NCBI RefSeq assembly: GCF_029428875.1
Contig: NZ_JAJSOO010000001.1
Location: forward strand, 3,162,001 to 3,226,000
Length of the DNA stretch: 64,000 nucleotides
Source of the DNA: Streptomyces sp. JH34
Lineage (GTDB): Bacteria > Actinomycetota > Actinomycetes > Streptomycetales > Streptomycetaceae
Direction: 5' to 3'
Below, piece by piece: positions 1 to 8,192 of this stretch. The translations under genes and the position numbers were made by a program. The stretch's first letter is position 1. Every line of letters starts with the position of its first letter. The notes below the pieces were generated by a model. The model was not told the DNA's origin and did no database searches. It worked only from the letters and a program-made list of their open reading frames with translations.

Positions 1-214
1 CGCGGACCTGAGACCCGCCGACCTGGTCGCGGCGCACACGGTACGCCGCGACTACGGGGGGCTGCGGCTGGACCTCGCGGACGCGGTGGGAGTCGTCCTC
101 GCCGACCGGTACAGGACCGACCGCGTCTTCACTCTCGACCAGCGGAACTTCAGGGCCGTCAAACCCCTGACCCCCGGGTTCAGCGCGTTCCGGATCCTTC
201 CGGCCGACGGCTGA
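1..214 (+). CDS. PIN-domain protein, C-terminal part (truncated by window edge)
   Basis: Only the last 70 residues are present; the frame is open from base 2 to a TGA at 212-214. The end has the C-terminal half of a PIN fold: a DLADAVGVVLADRY helix with an acidic residue, then FTLDQRNF followed by a short strand ending in FRILPADG. This pattern is typical of VapC-like ribonucleases and related Streptomyces PIN proteins. In the family, conserved acidic residues bind the metal ion for RNA cleavage. The partner antitoxin, if any, would lie upstream, outside the window. Confidence 0.7.
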   Translation, partial: ADLRPADLVAAHTVRRDYGGLRLDLADAVGVVLADRYRTDRVFTLDQRNFRAVKPLTPGFSAFRILPADG

Positions 215-227
215 ACCGCCCCGCCCC

Positions 228-395
228 CTACTCCGTACGGTCTCCCTCGGCCTGGGAGGGTTCGGTCCGGGGGACGTCGGGGTGTGTCTCCAGGGCGCTG
301 CCCCGCGCGGCGGGCTCGTCCCGTTCGCCCTCGGCCTGTGAGGGGGTGTGCGAGTACAGCCCGGCGTACTCGTCGGTTCCCTTTGCGGATCCCAT
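228..395 (-). CDS. Small hydrophilic protein, 55 aa, unknown function
   Basis: A 55-codon frame starts at ATG 393-395, directly after a strong ribosome binding site (GGAAGGAGGCGCGC, 5' of the ATG on the minus strand). The product is very polar, rich in Glu, Asp, Thr and Pro, has no membrane segment and contains two PSQAEG repeats. The longer open frame upstream of this ATG has no Shine-Dalgarno sequence. No family is recognised. It is convergent with the PIN gene; the two stop codons are 13 bases apart. Confidence 0.6.
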   Translation of the reverse strand: MGSAKGTDEYAGLYSHTPSQAEGERDEPAARGSALETHPDVPRTEPSQAEGDRTE

Positions 396-474
396 GCGCG
401 CGCCTCCTTCCTCCGCTCCCTTCCATCGTGCCTCGCGCGCCCGCTCCCGGCACGGCCGCGCCCGTGGCGCCCTG

Positions 475-993
475 CTACTGCCCCTTCGACGCCGCCTCGG
501 CCATCCTCGCCGTGGTGCTGGCACCGTCGAGGGCCTCGCGAATGATGTCGGCGTGGCCGCTGTGGTGGGCGATCTCCCGGAAGATGTGCCACAGGACGCG
601 ACGGACGGTCCAGACGACCGGCTCCGGGGGCGACCAGGGGTAGGTGGGCAGCGTGACCTCGCGGTCGAGGTCGGCCTCCTCGCGCGCCGCGCAGTCGAAC
701 GCGGCCGCCGCCGCGTGGAAGGCCTCCAGCAGATCGGGCACCGTCTCGGTGTCGGTCATCCGGTTGCCGTCGGGGTCGAGGTCCGCCCAGCCGACCTCGG
801 CGGGAGCGGTGCCCTCGACGACGTCCAGCCAGCTGCGCTGCACGAGACCGAGGTGCTTCAGGAGCCCTCCGAGGGTCAGCTCGCTGACCGTCGTCCGGGC
901 GCGGGCCCCCGCGTCGTCCAGTCCGGCGACGGTGTAGAGAAAGTTGGTGCGCTGATCGGTCACGAGGGCGAGCAGGTCGTCGCGTTCAGGCAT
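475..993 (-). CDS. DinB/DUF664-family protein
   Basis: The 172-aa product fits the DinB-like four-helix bundle (DUF664) common in actinomycetes: LLALVTDQRTNFLYTVAGL at the start, then SELTLGGLLKHLGLVQRSW and VRRVLWHIFREIAHHSGHADI. The last two carry the histidines (His near residue 48 and the HHSGH cluster) that form the metal site in the fold. Members include mycothiol-dependent transferases and many proteins of unknown role, so no reaction is claimed. The start at ATG 991-993 follows CTGGAGGAACCC. An upstream in-frame GTG has no ribosome binding site. Confidence 0.85.
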   Translation of the reverse strand: MPERDDLLALVTDQRTNFLYTVAGLDDAGARARTTVSELTLGGLLKHLGLVQRSWLDVVEGTAPAEVGWADLDPDGNRMTDTETVPDLLEAFHAAAAAFDCAAREEADLDREVTLPTYPWSPPEPVVWTVRRVLWHIFREIAHHSGHADIIREALDGASTTARMAEAASKGQ

Positions 994-1081
994 GGGTTCC
1001 TCCAGATCGGCCGTCACGCCCACCCTAGGATCGGACGCCCGGCCGCGCAGCGGAACGGACGCGTCCCCCGGGGCTACGGGC

Positions 1082-2029
1082 TCAACGCTTCCGCGGGCCC
1101 CGTGTCTGACTGCGCACCGCTCCCATGCTCGCCCCGATGACCAGGGCGATGGCGAGGGCGTCGGTGGTGGAGAGGGCCTGGTCGAGGATGAGGAAGCCGG
1201 CCGTGGCCGCGATGGCCGGTTCGAGGCTCATGAGGACCGCGAAGGTGGGGGCGGGCAGGCGGCGCAGGGCCATGAGTTCGAGGGTGTACGGGAGGACCGA
1301 GCTCAGCAGCGCCACGGCGATGCCCAGCCCCAGCGTGGACGGCACCACGAGCTTCGAGCCGGACTCCATGATGCCGAGGGGCAGCGAGAGGGCCGCCGCC
1401 ACCACCATGGCCAGGGCCAGTCCGTCCGCCTGCGGGAAGCGGCGTCCGGTGCGGGCACTGAAGAGGATGTACAGCGCCCACATGACGCCCGCGCCGAGGG
1501 CGAACGCCACCCCGACGGGGTCCAGACGGTCGAAGCCTCCGCCGCTGAGCAGGAACACGCCGCAGAGTGCCAGCGCCGCCCAGACGAGGCTGACCAGGCG
1601 GCGGGAGGCGACGACGGACAGCACCAGCGGGCCCAGTACCTCCAGGGTGACGGCCGCGCCCAGCGGGATGCGGTCGGCGGCCTGGTAGAAGAGCGTGTTC
1701 ATCCCGCCCATCGCGATGCCGAAGGCCACCACGGTGCCCCAGTCCGCGCGCGAGTGCCCGCGGAGCTTCGGCCGGCAGACGACCAGCATGACGAGTGCGG
1801 CCGCCGCGAGGCGCAGGGTGACGACGCCGAGTGCGCCCGCCTTCGGCATCAGCAGGACGGCGACCGCCGCGCCGAACTGCACGGACAGGCCGCCCGCCAC
1901 CACCAGCGCCACCGGGCCGAGCGCGGCCGCGCGGCGGGACGGGCCGCGGCCCGTCCCGTCGAGCGCGGACACCGCCTCGGGGACGGTGACGGCTGCGGCC
2001 GACTCTGCGACAACGCGGGGGTCGTCCAC
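1082..2029 (-). CDS. EamA/DMT-family transporter (RhtA-like)
   Basis: A 315-aa integral membrane protein with about ten hydrophobic segments arranged as two EamA repeats: roughly residues 38-160 and 165-300. The second ends PAPTFAVLMSLEPAIAATAGFLIL, a typical DMT motif. The family exports amino acids and other small metabolites; RhtA exports threonine and homoserine. The start is GTG 2027-2029 behind AAGGAAAGG. It is divergent from the LysR gene at 2176 with a 146-bp shared control region, so it is the likely regulatory target. The substrate is not visible from sequence. Confidence 0.88.
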   Translation of the reverse strand: MDDPRVVAESAAAVTVPEAVSALDGTGRGPSRRAAALGPVALVVAGGLSVQFGAAVAVLLMPKAGALGVVTLRLAAAALVMLVVCRPKLRGHSRADWGTVVAFGIAMGGMNTLFYQAADRIPLGAAVTLEVLGPLVLSVVASRRLVSLVWAALALCGVFLLSGGGFDRLDPVGVAFALGAGVMWALYILFSARTGRRFPQADGLALAMVVAAALSLPLGIMESGSKLVVPSTLGLGIAVALLSSVLPYTLELMALRRLPAPTFAVLMSLEPAIAATAGFLILDQALSTTDALAIALVIGASMGAVRSQTRGPRKR

Positions 2030-2161
2030 CGGACACCTTTCCTTCGGTTCAGTTCATTCCAATGCACTTACCGGTCCACGGTACGGCACCACGGAAGAGT
2101 GGCTGACACCCTCACCGTAGAGAGCGGCGCGGCTCCCGTGAAATGCCCATTGCGCTCCCGT

Positions 2162-2167
2162 TATGCT
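2162..2167 (+). promoter_or_regulatory. -10 box of leaderless LysR gene
   Basis: TATGCT lies 8 bases before ATG 2176, the spacing expected when transcription starts at the A of the ATG. This favours 2176 over the upstream in-frame ATG 2143. No clear -35 is seen. Confidence 0.45.
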
Positions 2168-2175
2168 CCGGACGC

Positions 2176-3081
2176 ATGAGCACTGGACAGCGCACCGGGA
2201 ACGGCGGCCGCGGTATCGAGGTCCGGCATCTGCGGGCCTTCCTCGCGATCTCCGACGAGGGCAGCGTCACCCGCGCCGCCACCCGGCTCCGGGTCACCCA
2301 GCCAGTCGTGTCCCGCACGCTCGCCGCCCTGGAGCGGCACCTGGGCGTCCGGCTCGTCGACCGGTCCACCCACCACCTCGTCCTCACCCCCGAGGGCGTC
2401 GCCTTCCGCGACAAGGCCGCCGCGGCGGTCGCCGCCTTCGACGAGGCCCTCGACCCCGGCAGGCTGCGCGACTGGCCGCTGCGGCTCGGGCACGCCTGGT
2501 CCGCGTTCGGCCCGTACACGACACCACTGCTGCGGACCTGGCAGCAGCGGTACCCGCAGACCCCGCTCGAACTGCTGCGCATCGACGACCGCACGGCCGG
2601 TCTGACCCGGGGCGAGGTGGACGCGGCCCTCCTCCGAGGACCCGTGGACACGCCCGGACTCGTCACCGAGGTGCTGTTCACCGAGGTACGGGTGGCGGCC
2701 GTGGCCGCCGACGGCCCGCTCGCCACCCGCACCTCCCTGTCACTGGCCGACCTGACCTGCGGCGCGGTCGTCCTCAACACCGTCTCGGGCGCCACCACTC
2801 TGGATCTGTGGCCCCCGCGGTCGCGCCCGGCCGCCACGCTCACCGTCGCCAACACCGACGACTGGCTCACCGCCATCGCGGCCGGACGGGGCACCGGGGT
2901 CTCGGGGAACTCCACCGCCCAGATGCATCCGCACGCCGGGGTCGCCTACGTCCCGCTGGACGACGCCCCTCCGCTCCCCGTCCTGCTCGCCCGCCGGGAC
3001 GGCCCCGGTCACCCGGCGCTGCCCCGACTGGCCGCGCTGGCCCGGGAGATCGTGGCGCGCGCACAGCGGGATCGGCCCTGA
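2176..3081 (+). CDS. LysR-family transcriptional regulator
   Basis: A 301-aa LTTR. The N-terminal winged helix-turn-helix covers about residues 15-75 (EVRHLRAFLAISDEGSVTRA, then RVTQPVVSRTLAALERHLGV). The effector-binding, PBP2-like domain follows. It is transcribed away from the EamA transporter, the classic LysR layout, so it probably controls that gene and itself in response to the exported metabolite. The last codons run to TGA 3079-3081, 52 bp before the convergent dehydrogenase gene. Confidence 0.92.
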   Translation: MSTGQRTGNGGRGIEVRHLRAFLAISDEGSVTRAATRLRVTQPVVSRTLAALERHLGVRLVDRSTHHLVLTPEGVAFRDKAAAAVAAFDEALDPGRLRDWPLRLGHAWSAFGPYTTPLLRTWQQRYPQTPLELLRIDDRTAGLTRGEVDAALLRGPVDTPGLVTEVLFTEVRVAAVAADGPLATRTSLSLADLTCGAVVLNTVSGATTLDLWPPRSRPAATLTVANTDDWLTAIAAGRGTGVSGNSTAQMHPHAGVAYVPLDDAPPLPVLLARRDGPGHPALPRLAALAREIVARAQRDRP

Positions 3082-3132
3082 ACTTCCGTCGGACGTCGGG
3101 GAACGCCCCTGCGCTACAGGCGAGTCGGGAAC

Positions 3133-5955
3133 CTACGGCCGCCCCCGTCGTCGCGCCGCCCTGCCGGGCGGCGCCTCCCCGGTCTCCGGCGGCAGCCCCT
3201 CCGCCAGGACCTCCACGAGGTGCCGGGCCCTCCGCCCCGCCAGCTGGTCCAGTTGGGTGCGGCAGGAGAAACCGTCGGCCAGCAGCTCCGTGCCGGGTTC
3301 CGCCTCCCGCACGGCGGGCAGCAGCTGGTCCTCGGCGCAGGCCACCGAGACGTCCCAGTGCCCCTTCTCGAAGCCGAAGTTGCCTGCCAGACCGCAGCAG
3401 CCGCCGCTCAGCTCTCCGGTCAGGCCCGCTCTCTCGCGGAGCCTGCGCTCGGCCGCGTCGCCGAGGACCGCGTGCTGATGGCAGTGGGTCTGGCCGGCGA
3501 CGCGGCGGTCCAGGCGGGGCGGCGTCCAGTCGGGGGCGTACTCCTCCAGGTACTGGGCCAGGGTGCGGACGGATGCGGCGAGTGCCGCGGCACGCGGGTC
3601 GTCGGGGAGGAGCTCCGGCAGATCCGTGCGCAGGGTGGCGGCGCAGCTCGGTTCGAGTACGACGACCGGGGCGCCGGTCGCCGGGCCCATCCGGCCCAGG
3701 GTGCGGCGCATGACGGCACGGGCCGCGTCGAGCCGGCCCGTCGACACGTAGGTGAGGCCGCAGCACACGCCCCGGGCGGGCAGCACCGGTGTCCGCCCGG
3801 CCGACTCGAGGACCCGGACCGCGGCGCGGCCGGTCTCCGGGGAGAGGTGGTCGGTGAAGGTGTCCGGCCAGAGGACGACGGTCTCCCCGGTCACCGGTGT
3901 CCGGCGGGCACGCACCCAGGACCGCAGCGTCCGCCGGGCCAGGACCGGGAGCGCCCGGCGCGGATCGATGCCGCCGAGTCTCCGTGCGAGGGCGGCGAGC
4001 GGTCCGATCCGCGCGAGGGCGTTGAGCACCCCGGCGACGGGGGCCGCCACGCGCAGCCAGCGGGGGAGACCGCCCATCGCGTAGTGCGCCGCCGGGCGCA
4101 GCCGGTTCCTGTAGTGGTGGTGGAGGAACTCCGCCTTGTACGTGGCCATGTCGACGCCCACCGGGCAGTCGGTGCGGCAGCCCTTGCAGGAGAGGCAGAG
4201 GTCGAGCGCGTCCCGCACCTCCGTGGACCGCCAGCCGTCGGTGATCACCTCGCCGGCGAGCATCTCGTGGAGCAGCCGGGCGCGGCCCCGGGTCGAGTGG
4301 GCCTCCTCCCCCGTCGCGCGGAAGGAGGGGCACATGACGTCCGGACCCGGCTTCGCCGTACGGCACTTGGCGACCCCGACACAGCGGCTTACGGCTGCCG
4401 AGAAGTCACCGCCGTCGTGCGGGTAGCCGAAGGTGACGTCCACGGGGCGGCGGGGGAGCACCGCGAAGCGGAGGTTCTCGTCGAGCCGTGCGGGGCGGGC
4501 GAGGATGCCGGGGTTCAGTCCGCCGTCGGGGTCCCAGAGGTCCTTGAAGCGGTTGAACAGGTGGACCATGTCGTTTCCGTACATCCGGGGCAGCAGCTCG
4601 GCCCTGGCCTGCCCGTCGCCGTGTTCGCCGCTCAGAGATCCGCCGTGCGCGACGACGAGGGCGGCCTGGTCCTCGGAGAAGCGGCGGAAGCGGGCCACGC
4701 CGTGCTCGGTCAGCAGGTCGAAGTCGATGCGTACGTGGATGCAGCCGTCGCCGAAGTGCCCGTACGGGGTGCCGCGCAGCCCGTGTCCGGCGAGCAGGGC
4801 CCGGAAGTCGCGCAGGTAGGGGCCGAGCCGGGCGGGGGGTACCGCACAGTCCTCCCAGCCGGGCCACGCCTCCGTGCCGTCCGGCATCCGGGTCGCCGTG
4901 CCGGCGGCGTCCTCGCGGATGCGCCACAGGGTGCGCATGGCGGCGGGGTCGGTGACGACGGTGCCGTCCAGGGCGTCGGCCGCGCGCAGGATGCGGTTCG
5001 CACGGTCACGGGCCTCGGCGGGGGTGTCGCCGCCCGTCTCCACGAACAGCCAGGCCGCGCCGCGCGGCAGACCGGCCGGTTCGCGTACGAGGTCGGCGGC
5101 CATGCCCTCGACGGTGAGCGGGCCGTACGGGAGGAGGCCGGGGGCGGCTTCGGCGGCGGCCGCCTCGTCGGTGTAGCCGAGGACGGCGAGTGCGCGGGCG
5201 GCGGGCGTCCCGACGAGGCGGACGGTCGCCTCGGTGACCACGGCGAGTGTTCCCTCGCTGCCGCAGAGGGCGCGGGCGTGGTCGGGTCCGTTCTCGGGGA
5301 GCAGTGCGTCCAGGGCGTAACCGGAGATGCGGCGCGGGAGTTCGGGGAAGCCGGTGCGCAGGAGGGCGAGGTGGCCGGCGGCGAACCCGTCGAGGCCGGG
5401 TGGCGCGTCGGGCATCCCGCGTCCGACGTGCAGGGCCTCGCCTCCCCCGTAGCGCACGACGCGCAGGCTGCGGAGGTTGTCGGCCGTGGTGCCCCAGGCG
5501 ACGGAGTGGGCGCCGCAGGAGTTGTTGCCGATCATGCCGCCGAGCGTGCAGCGGCTGTGGGTGGACGGGTCGGGGCCGAAGGTCAGCCCGTGCGGGGCGG
5601 CGGCTGCCCGCAGGTCGTCCAGGACGACGCCGGGCTGGACGACGGCGGTGCGGGAGGCGGGGTCCAGCTCGACGATGCGCCGCATGTGGCGGGTGAGGTC
5701 CAGGACGACACCGGTGCCGGTGGCCTGACCGGCGATGGAGGTGCCGGCGCCCCGGGGCACGACGGGGGTGGCGTGCTCCCGGCAGACGCGCAGCGCCTCG
5801 GCGACGTCGTCGGCATCGCGTGGGGCCACGACCGCTCGCGGGACGCGGCGGTAGTTGGAGGCGTCCATGGTCGTCAGGGCGCGGGCGGTCGCGTCGGACT
5901 CCACGTCGCCGCGGACGGCCTGGGCCAGGGCTCGGACGAGGTCGGTGGCGGGCAT
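3133..5955 (-). CDS. FAD-linked oxidase / 4Fe-4S / CCG-domain fusion (YdiJ-type D-2-hydroxyacid dehydrogenase)
   Basis: The 940-aa protein fuses a GlcD-like flavin part to a GlpC-like iron-sulfur part. Residues ~35-175 are the PCMH FAD-binding fold (PRGAGTSIAGQATGTGVVLD, GGMIGNNSCGAH). Residues ~180-490 are the FAD-oxidase C domain (SLSGEHGDGQARAELLPRMYG). A ferredoxin-like region has CVGVAKC and CLSCKGCRTDCP cysteine sets near 525-610. Two CCG (heterodisulfide-reductase-like) modules end in CCGLTYVSTG and GGCCGLAGNFGFEKGHWDVS. E. coli YdiJ (about 1018 aa) has the same architecture and oxidises D-2-hydroxyglutarate. The exact substrate here is inferred. It probably works at the membrane, passing electrons to menaquinone. 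The ATG has only a weak ribosome binding site. Confidence 0.9.
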   Translation of the reverse strand: MPATDLVRALAQAVRGDVESDATARALTTMDASNYRRVPRAVVAPRDADDVAEALRVCREHATPVVPRGAGTSIAGQATGTGVVLDLTRHMRRIVELDPASRTAVVQPGVVLDDLRAAAAPHGLTFGPDPSTHSRCTLGGMIGNNSCGAHSVAWGTTADNLRSLRVVRYGGGEALHVGRGMPDAPPGLDGFAAGHLALLRTGFPELPRRISGYALDALLPENGPDHARALCGSEGTLAVVTEATVRLVGTPAARALAVLGYTDEAAAAEAAPGLLPYGPLTVEGMAADLVREPAGLPRGAAWLFVETGGDTPAEARDRANRILRAADALDGTVVTDPAAMRTLWRIREDAAGTATRMPDGTEAWPGWEDCAVPPARLGPYLRDFRALLAGHGLRGTPYGHFGDGCIHVRIDFDLLTEHGVARFRRFSEDQAALVVAHGGSLSGEHGDGQARAELLPRMYGNDMVHLFNRFKDLWDPDGGLNPGILARPARLDENLRFAVLPRRPVDVTFGYPHDGGDFSAAVSRCVGVAKCRTAKPGPDVMCPSFRATGEEAHSTRGRARLLHEMLAGEVITDGWRSTEVRDALDLCLSCKGCRTDCPVGVDMATYKAEFLHHHYRNRLRPAAHYAMGGLPRWLRVAAPVAGVLNALARIGPLAALARRLGGIDPRRALPVLARRTLRSWVRARRTPVTGETVVLWPDTFTDHLSPETGRAAVRVLESAGRTPVLPARGVCCGLTYVSTGRLDAARAVMRRTLGRMGPATGAPVVVLEPSCAATLRTDLPELLPDDPRAAALAASVRTLAQYLEEYAPDWTPPRLDRRVAGQTHCHQHAVLGDAAERRLRERAGLTGELSGGCCGLAGNFGFEKGHWDVSVACAEDQLLPAVREAEPGTELLADGFSCRTQLDQLAGRRARHLVEVLAEGLPPETGEAPPGRAARRRGRP

Positions 5956-6046
5956 GGGCCCAGCATGCCGGTCCTGGCCCCGGACGAGGGTGCCGGAGCG
6001 CCGGACGGCCGGCCCCGCGGCGGGCTGCCGCGGGGCCGGTTCGCGT

Positions 6047-7810
6047 CTACTTCGCGCAGACCGCCTTGTCGGCCTCCACGCGCTGGATCTCGTCCGGTGC
6101 CTTCGTCGGGGCGGAGAGCGGGCTGCCCGCCTCGGTGAAGTCCGGCCCGAGGGTCAGCACCATCGGGTCCATCTCGCCCGCGTCCGTCGTCGTCGGCTTG
6201 AGGGCTGAGGCCGACATGCCCATCAGGTCGGCCAGCCGGCGGGCCTGGTCGGCCTGGTTGGGGGCGTAGACGAGCTGGGTCTTCTTCACGTTCGCCGGCG
6301 CGTTCGCCTGGTTCGTGGACTTCAGCACGCCCTTCTCGTTCTGCAGCCAGTCCAGGGCGTTCTGCGCGGAGCCCGCGGGGGCGCCGCCGTTGTAGACGTC
6401 GACCCGCACGTCGGCCGCGGCCGCCATCTCGCCCTTCAGCTTGGCGTCCGCCTTGGCCTTCGCCGCGGCCTTCTCCTGCTTCTCCACCGCGGTGAAGGAG
6501 ACGTCCTCGCGCATCATCGAGAACACCTGCGGCGCCTTGGACTTGTCGAGGATGACGGTGGCCTTGTCATCCGGGTTGTCCCGCACCGGGACCGTGGTGA
6601 AGGTGATGTTCTTGGGGTCGACCGACGCGAGCTCCATGCCCAGCTTGCGGAGCTGGTTGATGTCACCGATCTTCTCGTCGACGGTGAGCGCCTTGGTGGC
6701 CGCCTCGGCGAGCGACCACATCTTGGTGGGGCTGGTCAGGGTGTCGTTGGACTTCAGCTTGCGCATCAGCGAGGCCAGGAACTGCTGCTGGATCTCGATG
6801 CGGCTCAGGTCGCTGCCGAATCCCACGGAGTGCCGGGTGCGCAGGAAGGACAGGGCCTGTTCGCCCTCGATGGTGTGCTCCCCCTTGGACAGCTTGAGGT
6901 GGGAGTCCTTGTCGTCGATGTCCTTGGCGAGGCAGACGTCCACACCGCCGACGGCGGTCGTCAGGGACTTGACCGCGTTGAAGTCGGCCACCATGAAGTG
7001 GTCGGGCGTGATGCCGGTGAGCTCGGTGACCGTCCGCATGGTGCAGCTGGGGGTGCGCTCGGACTGCCCGAGGCTGGTGTTGAAGCGGCCGCCGGCCGTC
7101 CCCGGGATGTCCTTCTCCTCGCCGTTCTCCAGCTTCGTCGGACAGTTCGGGATGTCGGCTATCAGGTCACGCGGGATGCTCAGAGCGGTCGCGTTGGTGC
7201 GGTCCTTGGAGACATGGAAGAGGATGTTGGTGTCGGCGTGGCCGACACTGCCCGCGTCGCCGTAGCCCTCGTTGCCGTCGCCGGTCCGCTTGTCGGTCCC
7301 GATGACCAGGACGTTGATCGCGCGGTCCTTGCTGAAGCCGCCGGTACTGGCACCGTCGGTGGAGACGGCGGTGATGTTGGCGTTGAAGTGCTGGTAGACG
7401 AAGTAGCCCGTGGTGCCGACGCCCACCAGCAGGAAGGCGAGCGCACCGCCGGTCCAGACCAGGACCTTCTTCTTGGCCGCCTTCTTCGGCTTCGCCTTGC
7501 GGCGTCCGGCGGCGGGCGCCGCCGCGCGGCTCCCTGGCTTCCGCGTCTCGTCCCTGTCCCCGCGTCCGCCACCGGCCGCCCGGCGCCCGCCGCGCTGACC
7601 GGGCACGGAGGCCCGGTCGCCGGACGGCGGCGTCTCCGGCTTCGACCTGCGGCGCGGTCCGGGGGTTCTGGCATCGGTGGTACCGGCCGCTGCGGATGAT
7701 CGCCCTGAGGAGGGGGTCAGTCGCAGTTCGTAATCACCGGTGTCAGGGTTGAGTACCCACTGGTCTGCGGGGTCGATGCCCTCGTCCCGCCCACGGCCTT
7801 GCGCGTCCAC
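6047..7810 (-). CDS. LytR-CpsA-Psr (LCP) family cell-wall glycopolymer ligase
   Basis: 587 aa. A basic, disordered cytoplasmic N-terminus (~125 aa, with KPKKAAKKK) precedes one membrane segment (VLVWTGGALAFLLVGVG). The LCP catalytic domain (~residues 165-350) shows NVLVIGTDKR, LSIPRDLIADIP, VGGVDVCLAKDIDD and GEQALSFLRTRHS with conserved Asp and Arg residues. A LytR_C domain follows near residues 475-575. LCP enzymes transfer polymers from a lipid carrier to peptidoglycan on the outer face of the membrane. The start is GTG 7808-7810. The gene is divergent from the conservon. Confidence 0.93.
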   Translation of the reverse strand: MDAQGRGRDEGIDPADQWVLNPDTGDYELRLTPSSGRSSAAAGTTDARTPGPRRRSKPETPPSGDRASVPGQRGGRRAAGGGRGDRDETRKPGSRAAAPAAGRRKAKPKKAAKKKVLVWTGGALAFLLVGVGTTGYFVYQHFNANITAVSTDGASTGGFSKDRAINVLVIGTDKRTGDGNEGYGDAGSVGHADTNILFHVSKDRTNATALSIPRDLIADIPNCPTKLENGEEKDIPGTAGGRFNTSLGQSERTPSCTMRTVTELTGITPDHFMVADFNAVKSLTTAVGGVDVCLAKDIDDKDSHLKLSKGEHTIEGEQALSFLRTRHSVGFGSDLSRIEIQQQFLASLMRKLKSNDTLTSPTKMWSLAEAATKALTVDEKIGDINQLRKLGMELASVDPKNITFTTVPVRDNPDDKATVILDKSKAPQVFSMMREDVSFTAVEKQEKAAAKAKADAKLKGEMAAAADVRVDVYNGGAPAGSAQNALDWLQNEKGVLKSTNQANAPANVKKTQLVYAPNQADQARRLADLMGMSASALKPTTTDAGEMDPMVLTLGPDFTEAGSPLSAPTKAPDEIQRVEADKAVCAK

Positions 7811-8192
7811 GGTTGCCTGCGTCCTCCGTCGGGGCCACGCGGCGCCTCCCCCTTCAAGGCGCGCGGTGTGTCTTACGGCGGTGCCGGCCTGGAGAGCCGG
7901 CGCACCGGAGCGCTCACATTAGCTGGCCACCGGCCTACGGGCGACGATCGTGACAAATCAAGCCTCACACACGGGACATAAGGCGACATTCACCACTACT
8001 CACCCTCCCGTATCGCCTCTCGACCCGGATCACGCCCGTCTCGGAACCTCGAAGGAGTCGTTTCAAGCCAAATTTCAAACAGAAGTGGCCACAAGGAATC
8101 CCCAAACAACTCGCCAATTCTCCTATAGTGGCCGTGACTTGGTCAGGAACAATCAGCTCCAGTTGTGGGCCTTTCACCACCACCACACCGGA
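7811..8192. promoter_or_regulatory. AT-rich divergent control region between LCP gene and conservon
   Basis: 382 bp without a gene I can support. From about 7930 to 8160 the base composition drops to near 50% GC, unlike the rest of the window. The stretch has a TATAGT hexamer at 8124-8129 that could be a -10 for cvnA, but no good -35 was found. An open frame runs in phase into cvnA across part of this region. Its product is low-complexity and lacks a ribosome binding site, so I read the region as promoter and leader DNA. Confidence 0.5.

Noticed and set aside
3220..6138. A 972-codon open frame on the plus strand opposite the FAD/Fe-S gene
   Set aside because: It is the antisense shadow of the real gene, a by-product of high GC; the composition is Gly/Val/Arg-biased and there are no motifs.
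7950..8192. An 81-residue N-terminal extension of CvnA
   Set aside because: Low-complexity, includes an HHHH run, has no ribosome binding site, and lies over AT-rich promoter-like DNA.
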